From: Sphaerolaimus hirsutus
Lineage: Eukaryota; Nematoda; Chromadorea; Monhysterida; Sphaerolaimidae
DNA: 64,000 bases
Assembly: GCA_964036195.1 (NCBI GenBank)
Contig: OZ038459.1
Span: 7,065,206-7,129,205 of the forward strand
Direction: 5' to 3'
A model generated the notes under the pieces. The model saw only the letters and a program-made list of their open reading frames with translations, was not told where the DNA came from and did not search any database. Positions 35,601 to 44,600 of this stretch are shown piece by piece (the stretch's first letter is position 1; the number at the start of each line of letters is the position of its first letter). The translations under genes were made by a program, and so were the position numbers.

Positions 35601-38600
35601 TCCTCTTAGAAGAAATACGGTAAATAGCTTCACTACAAACTGTCTACAGACACTAGTTTTCAACTAAAACTTTGAAAACTCATAAAAAGCCTTTAATGGA
35701 TTTGAGTATACCGCAATAAAGTGTCTGTCAACTACTGTTTATAGGGATTGTAAAAAACTTTCAGTAAACTCGATTTTCGGGTTTCGAATTTTCGGTTGAA
35801 AACTAGGTACTGCGTTTAGGCACAATAGGTTTGGCCTAAAGATATAGTAGTACATAGAACTGCAAAAAAATTTACTCTGTAAAAAGTAAGTGCGATCCCT
35901 ACTCACTATCTTTCAAAAATCACATAAATAAAAGTTCAGTAAAAATTTTCTAACCGCCAGTATAATAAATTGGTTACCAGACGCAACAAATGTTGCCTTA
36001 CTCCCTGTTTTTCGTAAACAGTGGTGGAATGGCGCCATTATGGGTGGTGTTCAATTTCACCTGACTTTGGCGCCTTTGCCAATTTTGAGGTTGCTCAATT
36101 TATGTTGAGGTTTCTGGATGAGGTTATGACCGATTTTTTCCCATTTTTGTGGTGAAATCCATCAGTCCTGCGGTACAGCATATACGTCATTGTGGATATT
36201 AATTCGGATAGGTAATTAGCATATTTTCGAACTGTATTTTATACCTGAAAATCAATTTGTACAGCGGCGTGCAGCCCCTCATAAAATACCGCAAAATGTG
36301 TTATGTGCCATGACTTTTTCCGATGGGTTTCTAAGGGTATTTTTGGCGCTTTTCCATCTCTAGTCTACGCTTTCTCCAAAACATTGTGTACCTAAAAAAT
36401 TCCCTACGCGCGACGCGTAAAAATACTCCGGCGCTGCCCCCCCCCCCCAACTGTCTGCGTTCGATTTTCGCTTTGCAAATCTATGCCGCAAGTTTCTGCG
36501 CGGAAAAATCGAGAGAAAAAACTTGTCTTGGGCTCGTTTTTTACCTGTGTTAGTGGGCACATTTCTAAACAGATATTTACGCTGATTGTTTTTGTTGTCT
36601 AAAATAGGAGGTTACGTGTAATATCGTATGTGGCTTAACATATACTGTGGCGTATACTCGAAGTTGACTTAACAATTATCACGTTTCTTGTCATCCCACC
36701 CTAATCTCCTCTACTCTGCTTATGCAAGCTTTTCCAGACATCTCTGTACCCACCCACCCACCCAGCTTTTCCAGACATATAAATGTGTACCCACCTAGAT
36801 CTGCATGTACATGACGTGAATGTACATTATTTGCTTATGTATTTACTGGTATTTTAGGAGCATTTTCGCATGACCAATTAACATTATTTTTAGAAAAATG
36901 TGGATATACTCGGCCGACCGCAAAGTATGCGTTCAAAATTACTTATGTCTTAGTCGATAACGCGCGAGCAGGATACTTATGTACGCACTTTGACAAAAAG
37001 AAAAATATTTTTAGGAAGAAAAAGGCAGAGTCGGGTTCAAGCGGCGAATGCTTTTCCCGGAACATTTTTTGCAACAATTTTTATTTTCTAAATGATGACG
37101 TCATGGTGGAGTGTTCCTTCAGAAAAATGCATAGCGTGCAATCCACTCATTTCCTGTTCCGGAAGTATAGTTCACTGCTGACGGTGTTTATTCTATTTAA
37201 AAAAATTACACTCATTTCCTATTGATGACAGACAATCACAAGAAAGTATCTTCATTTCTTCAAAAATCGTATGTTTGTTTGTTCTTCTTCAAAGGGTATT
37301 CAGTCTAAACGTTTGTTTATTTTTGGGCGAGACCTAAATATAGAAACTGGCATAATTCATACAACCTACAAGCATACAAAAACCTCTGGAAGTGGGTGGA
37401 ATCGCTGTAATTCAATAAAAATTTTCCAGTGTGGGAACAGCGTTTTTTATCTGCAGTTTAAATCACATGTGTGCATAAAACGTGCACAAAAATTCTGTGC
37501 AGCTGGCACCAGACAGGTGTTGATTTTAGTTTTAGTGCAGAATATGCAAATAAAATACACAAATGTACACGTACACATGTATTATTTGCAATTGCAGCGG
37601 GGACTTTTTCATTTGCATTGATATTTGACACCCTTCATTTTGGTCCACAATTGGCTTGACTAGCAGACAGTTTCCCTATTTACTTGCTGCTTTTTGCAGG
37701 TTAGCACCTGAGAAAGCTGCACAACATTGACAACCTCTCTGAGCAGATCCTGGGCATTTTATGGTCTGCAATACATATTTACATATTTATTTTTCTTTTG
37801 TATCCAAATGTACACATGTGCAGGGGTCTCTGTTGGTATTCCATCTATTGGATGTGTTGCCCCTTGTGTTCTATTTAGCATCCATTGCGTATTTCATATT
37901 TGTATTTGAACAGGCAGCTTACATATTTACAGACACTTTACCACTCATTTATTCTGAAGCAGTGAAAGCATGGAATGATTGTTTGTGGTGATCATGCAAT
38001 GTTGGTCATCATGAATGGTATACTCGGCAAACATGATACTCTACCACCGCAAATATTTATGTACCTTTTTTATCAAAATCAAATATCTAAGTCAAATTAA
38101 AAACTTTGAGGACCAACCTTTCACAAAAAAGTAAGAAAAGCATAGATATGCTTGTATGCCGGCCGACCCTGCTATTTTCAAGTAAATATGTTGCGTTTCC
38201 GGAGCCAGAAATATTCCTATTTATCTTCAGCGGAACTTATCGCAGGTTTTTTCACCGTGCGGCGAAACGTTTAGAAAGTGGCCGACAACGTATCGAAGCC
38301 GCGCACCACAGATCACACGATATCGATTTGATTGATCGAAAATTCCCAATTATCTTTTCTTTATTCCACACCAGAACTAGTTGGACAGCGGCAAAAATTT
38401 ACGACGTAGGAGTGTTACCTCGGGAAAAATGTATGGCAGAAAGTAACCCGAGTATACAAACTATAAATTTTCATTTCAGACTTTCAGACTGTATATTGAA
38501 TATAAGGAATATAAGGAACATGGGTGAGTGTTTCCTGCAGAAACCTTTAGGTGGATGTGTGGAACCTAGGGTTCAAACGATATATCGTATCAAATATCAA

Positions 38601-41600
38601 ATATCGGATATCGACCATTTTTTAATATCAAATATCGAATATCGATATCGAAAATTTTGAAAAAATATCGAATATCGAATATCGATATCGAAAATTTTTA
38701 AAAAATATCAAATATCGATATCGAATATCGACCATTTTTTCGATATATCGAACCTGTATTGTGTCCCCAAATTTACTTTTCATTTTCATTTTGAGATGTT
38801 TATGGTTGATCTGATGTGCTTATAGTATTGTATTTGATGAGTAAAAGTACAGTATTTATAATGTCATTGTTGTTAGAGTGCTAAATTTGAAGCCAGAAAA
38901 CGCTGAATTACTTTTTTTTGCAACATGCCCTTAAGCAATTAGGTTATAAGGATGAACTGTAATATCTACCAATTGTTATTTGTCTGATACACTTTGATTC
39001 ATCATGTTTTTCTTCTATTTTCTACCATTGAGTGATGTAAAGTGTTAAAATCCTTGTTAAAATCACTTGTACCATTCACATTTCAGTAAAGAGATGATTA
39101 AACATGTGTGCAACCACATGAAAATACAATATGCCACTTGAAATATGTTTTGCTATACCAAAAGCATATCGCAATATCGAATATCGAAAATATCGAAATA
39201 TAGAATATCGAATATCGACCATTGTTCAATATCGAATATCGAATATCGATATCGAGGTTCCATATCTTATCGATATCGAATATCGAGTTTCAGAAAAAAA
39301 TATCGAATATTGAATATCAATATCGAAAATTTCAAAAAAATATTGAATATTGAATATCGATATCGAAAAGTCATATCGTTTGAACCCTAGTGGAACCACA
39401 TGTAATACATGTGCTTGATACCACAGCACATGAAATTGTGTCTCCCCTGTAGATAACATTTCCAAATCATGATCCAAAAGTTTTATATTTCTTTTGTCAC
39501 CATACATCCATGGTTTTCACTATTTGATTATTACCAAATATTTGAAAATTAGGTTATGGCATCACACTATCAACAATTTTCAACCATTCACATACAGTTG
39601 CAATAGAAATTAATGTAGCTTAAGAGGCACGCTAAAGCACATAGCACAGCTGCCACAAAAAATAAGCTGACCCAACAGGTTATCACATTCATCAGAATGA
39701 TGCATTTGGACAATAATCACACTTATACATGTTGCCTACACTTATATACATATTGCGAACATGACCCTTAAAACTTGTCAAATGAGCAGCTTGTCAAGTA
39801 CAACAGTCTGTCAGACAGCCCCCACTCAGTCTGAACGCACGCGGGGCGGTACAGACGCACACACACACTGCGCGTATACAGCCGTTTGCTATTGATTCCG
39901 CAACGCTGCCCGTGCTCTACTTGATGGTTTGGTTGCGGAATTTCTGGCACACCCTGTACTTTTCTCTCCATCCTTTTGGTGCCGCGTCGGGTCTAGACTG
40001 AACGAAAAATGTAAAAATTGCTCCCGCGCTTGTATTTGCGTAGTTTATCTTTTTGGTTTTTGCGTTGCGTACATTTGCGTTGCGTACATTTGCGTGTATT
40101 TTCTGCGGCTGTATACATAAGAATACCTGTATTTTGAAAATGTCGTCGGTGTTTAACTAAGGTAAAAACAACAATTTTTTACGACATCAGTTGTCTGGTG
40201 TTATTTAAAAGGAAAAGTTTTTTATAGTGAAGACAATTCAGGGAGATAGCGTAGAACTGGACCGGAAAATGTAATTTTGTGTTGTCTAAGCAATTATTTT
40301 TCAAGTTGACCATTCATTTGAAGCCATAATTTTGAGAAAAATGCCACACTTTACCTTATTTTAACGAAAATGTATGTTGAAAATAAAAGTATTGTAAGAT
40401 TTTGTCAGTTTGTTTTCTGTACTCAAATTGAATGAGATATCATTTTCTCCTCAAATACGTATTCATTTGAAGGAAAAATTACACAAAATTATTTTGGAAA
40501 AAGCATACAAAGGTTACCAAAGCAATGTAGACAGCGATAACATTCAAAAGTGCAAGAAAATGTATACACCGCGCTTCGAAAGAATATTTTTCTGCATTTT
40601 TCCGCGTTGATTTTAGCAGACTAATATTCAGTGCTTCGGTTGTTTTACTGAAATCTGCGTGATTGCAGGGGCGAAATCAATCAACCCGACAATGTTTTTC
40701 GGGCAGCGCGTTTATGGTGCCAATCCCAGACCCTGTAAAATGTCAAGTGTTGGGCAAAGTGACAAAAGTCATGTAAAATTCCCTGTAAAATGGCAAATGT
40801 CAAGTGATGTGTCAAAAGTCATGTGAAATTCCCTGTAAAATGGCAAACTCTGTGACATTTAACATTTGACAGTGCATTTTACTGGGTCCGGGATAACGAT
40901 GGCAAAAAAAAGATTCGAAAATTCGAAAACGTTTTCGAATTTTCGAATTTTTTTGGACTTTTCGAATTTTTGAGCACGCGGGGAAAAATACATGAAAATC
41001 GAGTTTTTTCAAAAGATTCGAAGAGACTTTTCGAATTTTTTAGGGAATCCAAGGCATCAATGTGTATTCTTAAGTTCAACGTTCGTAATCAATTGACAGT
41101 GGAATTTAAAGCTTTAAGCGGCGTTTACACTGACACGTGTGACGACAAAAACTTTTTGGGCTTTCAACTTTCTTTATGTCACGAAAATTGAATAATTGTT
41201 GTGTCAGACACTTAGATCTCGATCACTCTTTGTGCCTAGGACAAACATAAATTTTTATATATGACGTTATCCTACACAATAGAACGAAACAAAATTTTTG
41301 TCGTCACAGGTTGTCGGTTCGAGTTGTTCCCGGGAGCCTCGTTAACGAGGCTCCCAGGAACAACTCGAACCGACAACTTGTGACGACAAATTTTCTTGTT
41401 TGTTTTATTGTGTATGATCACGTCATATATAAAAATTTATGTTTGTCCTAGGCACAAAGAGTGATCGAGATCTAGGTATCTGACACAACAAATATTCAAT
41501 TTTCGTCACATAACGAATGTTGAAAGCCCAAAAAAATTTTGTTGTCACACGTGCCAGTGTAAACGCAGCTTTATGTCCAATTTTTTCCAAAAAATTCGAA

Positions 41601-44600
41601 AACTATTTAAAAAAATTCAAAAACCATCCAAAAAATTCGAAAACTACCAAAAAATTCGAAAACTGACCAAAAATTCGAAAATTCGAAAACTAAATTCGAA
41701 ATTCGAAAATTATTTTGGGGAAAACTTCGAAAAGTCAGTTTAGAAAAAATAATAAAAATTTAAATACTTTTTTTCCGGAGGGTTTGCCATCGTTAGTCCG
41801 GGATCGCCCCCTGGACAACGTACAACAATTATCGATGAATCAAGTGGGCTTCCAAAAAGCATATCGGGTCAATTAAAATTCATCAAATGTGTGATTTGTT
41901 GAGAGAAGTGTAGAATCTAGGCACTGATCTGTGAAAAATATTAATTAGCTGTATAAATATTCATTTTATGTTATGCTTAATCTCACCTCGTAATACAGGG
42001 TTTGAAACTTCATCTCGAACCTAAGATAAACGCTACACTGTTTTCTAAATTTATTTTCTACAAAATTCGTTAATTCTCGCCTGACAAAATTGTCCCCAAA
42101 TAAACCGCCATGTCGATAATCGGAGAGTATAACGCAGCGGCAAAGTTTTTCACATGCCTTATATTACTGCCCATTTCGTATGCAGCCAGAACTTTATTTG
42201 ACGGAAAAATGGTGAGGTGTTCATAGTTATTAAAACGTACCGTACCTATTTACTTTTACACGATAAATACGTATACCTACTCACGTACTGAGTAAATGTG
42301 TTTCAGTTTTCTCTGAAAATTACTCTTATGTATACTTTCTGAAAGTACTCGAGTACAGAAAACGTATTTCTGGTGGGCATTTGTATAGGTTTTTCAAAGC
42401 ATAGAATGTAGAAAAGCGTGAAAAGAATCAAAAATGGGTAAGTTCGATCATATATAGCCAAAAGCTGAAAATAGAATTTGAAGGTGGTAGTAAATATGAA
42501 AATTAGTTATTTTGAGTGAAAATTGGGGTAAAATTTCTCAAAAATCCTCATTTTTACGTTTTCCGGGAAACGTATTTACTCACGTTTATGCATGAGTGAA
42601 AGAAAAAAATTTACAAACACTGAACGGTTCACTATACTTCGAAAAAAGTTCGGTACTTTGAACAACTCTGGCTCTGATGTCCCATCACATTTTAGTTCCA
42701 TGTCTACATAAATACACCCCATCAGAATCTTCACCACAAATAAAACTGTCATATCTAACAAAACTCCCCCAATCGATTTCAGTCCGGTGCGTCACTCTTC
42801 CGCTTGGAATTATCGCCAGAGAAATGGGACACTGCCGAATATTCGCCATGGCTGCTATATCCCCAGGCGATGGTGCTCGGAAAACAGGTTTGATTTGAAA
42901 GTTTGGGTCAAATCGTTATTTTGGACATCGCTAGGTAACTAACTCTATTCGCAGTGAAAAATGGGTGATTTTGAAAAAATTTGATTAAATGTAATGTGAG
43001 AAGATTCAGAAAATATCGATAAAAAAATTTAATTTCATCGGAAAATCCTGGCAAAAATGTAAATACAATAAGTAATTTTTGACATTTTTCTGATATTTTT
43101 TTACAATTTTCCGGAGATTCTCCCAATGCCAACCTCTATCCAGATACCGATATCGAACCCTGTCCAGTGACCACTTTCCAATTTTTTTATTGTAACACTC
43201 AGCTAAGATATATAAAAATTCAGAAAAAACTATTCGAAACTGCCTCACATTGTCAATTATTTCATATTGTCAACTGTAACTATAATTCCCTGGCGCAGGT
43301 ATTCGCCCAGGTGACATTCATGCGTCCAATGGCCGACACAGATTTGAGACCCATGCCGCTCGATTGTTACCTGGGATCTAATTCGCACCCAGAAGGAGAC
43401 CCAGATGCACACATTTTGCTTGCCTCTGGGTGCGTTTTGGGTTTTGAGTGGGTTCAAAGTGAAGTGAAGTGGTGTCATAGCGCCATTTTGTATACTGGTG
43501 CTAAAGGTCTTGTCGTCATCGTAAGCGACTAGGTATCTAAAATATACCGCCATTTTTGTTCATTTGGATATTTTTGCCATTTGACATCTGAAAATAGCGG
43601 GTGAAAAATCATTTTTGTAACGTTTTTTTCTGTACCTCGTTGGCGCGCATCCAACAACCCACGAAAAAACACAAATTAAAACAATCCCCCCTCCCCCCCA
43701 AATCGACCAATCAATTCGCAATTAACCCCCTCCCCCAGTTGTCCCCGCGACCGGAGCGTGGCGGTGTTTCACACGCCCAAGCCGCACGCGCAATTCGCTC
43801 GATTCGTGTTCAGGGCTAGCAATGAACGATATACGAGCAGGGAAAATATGTTCCTGCATTGCAAGGTGGCCGTTTGCTCGGAAAGGGGTGGCAGGATCGA
43901 TGAGGATTATCCTGATGTGCGTAGGGCATTTTTCGTCTATTTTTTCGTATAATTTGACAATGCTTATCACTTGACAAAACGTATCACTTGACAATGCGTG
44001 TCACTTGACAATGCGTATCACTTGACAAGATTAAAGTGACGAAGCTGTTGAAGTAGGTGGTAATTGGCTCCAGGCATACATAGGCCTTAGTATTTTGGAC
44101 CCCCTTTTAACCTACACCGCAACCCCCCCCCCCCCCCGACCCACTTCAGTGCCCGGTGCCAACGTACTGTTCCAGTTTGCAAGAAATCGGCGGGGGTCGC
44201 CCGGTGGTGCCATTTCCCAGCAGGCCAAAAGCCAGTTTTGTGAAAGTTGGACCCCTCAGAGTGGCCGAAATTAAGCCGCATATTATTTACAGCGGGGATG
44301 GCTTCTATGGGTCGCATATTCAGTTGCAGAAAGGTGGGTTGGTGAAATTGGGCTGTTTTTAGCGCCAATAGAAGTATTTTTTTACAATTACGAATGCAAA
44401 ATAAAGATAAACTTCTGAATTTCATATATTGATATTTTTATCATGTTCTTGCCGAGATTTTTGTTGAATAAATGATGAATAAATAGTTTCTAATGTTAGT
44501 GGCGGAGTCGGAAATTTGGCACTATTTTTATCTGATTAAATATTTGGAACGTGATAATTTTTAGTGAGAAAGCCCATTGGACATCACTAGCAGAGAATTG

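Larger units (their letters stand above)
40714..41813. mobile_element. TGTCAA-motif element split by the TTCGAA hAT-like element
   Basis: The left end (ATGGTGCCAATCCCAGACCC, then TGTAAAATGTCAAG) and the right end (TGGGTCCGGGATCGCCCCCT, then G) become contiguous once 40894-41795 and one TSD copy are removed. The interior repeats GTAAAATGGCAAA and GTCAAAAGTCATGT. No outer TSD was confirmed. Confidence 0.65.
29272..42782 (+). other. intron 4 of the ZP gene (13.5 kb)
   Basis: Phase 0 intron between ZP-N and ZP-C exons. It holds the GGGATC remnant, the 3.68 kb tandem duplication, the ATCGAT and TTCGAA hAT-like elements and a CATAGTTATTAAAA element. No further in-frame exon was found; the fragment 42186-42211 would break the frame. 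Confidence 0.6.

Noticed and set aside
42186..42211. Internal 26-nt ZP exon behind TGCCCATTTCGTATGCAG
   Set aside because: It would shift the frame between exon 4 and the ZP-C exon at 42783, which join in phase without it. The ATG-initiated reading is kept only as a possible first exon.
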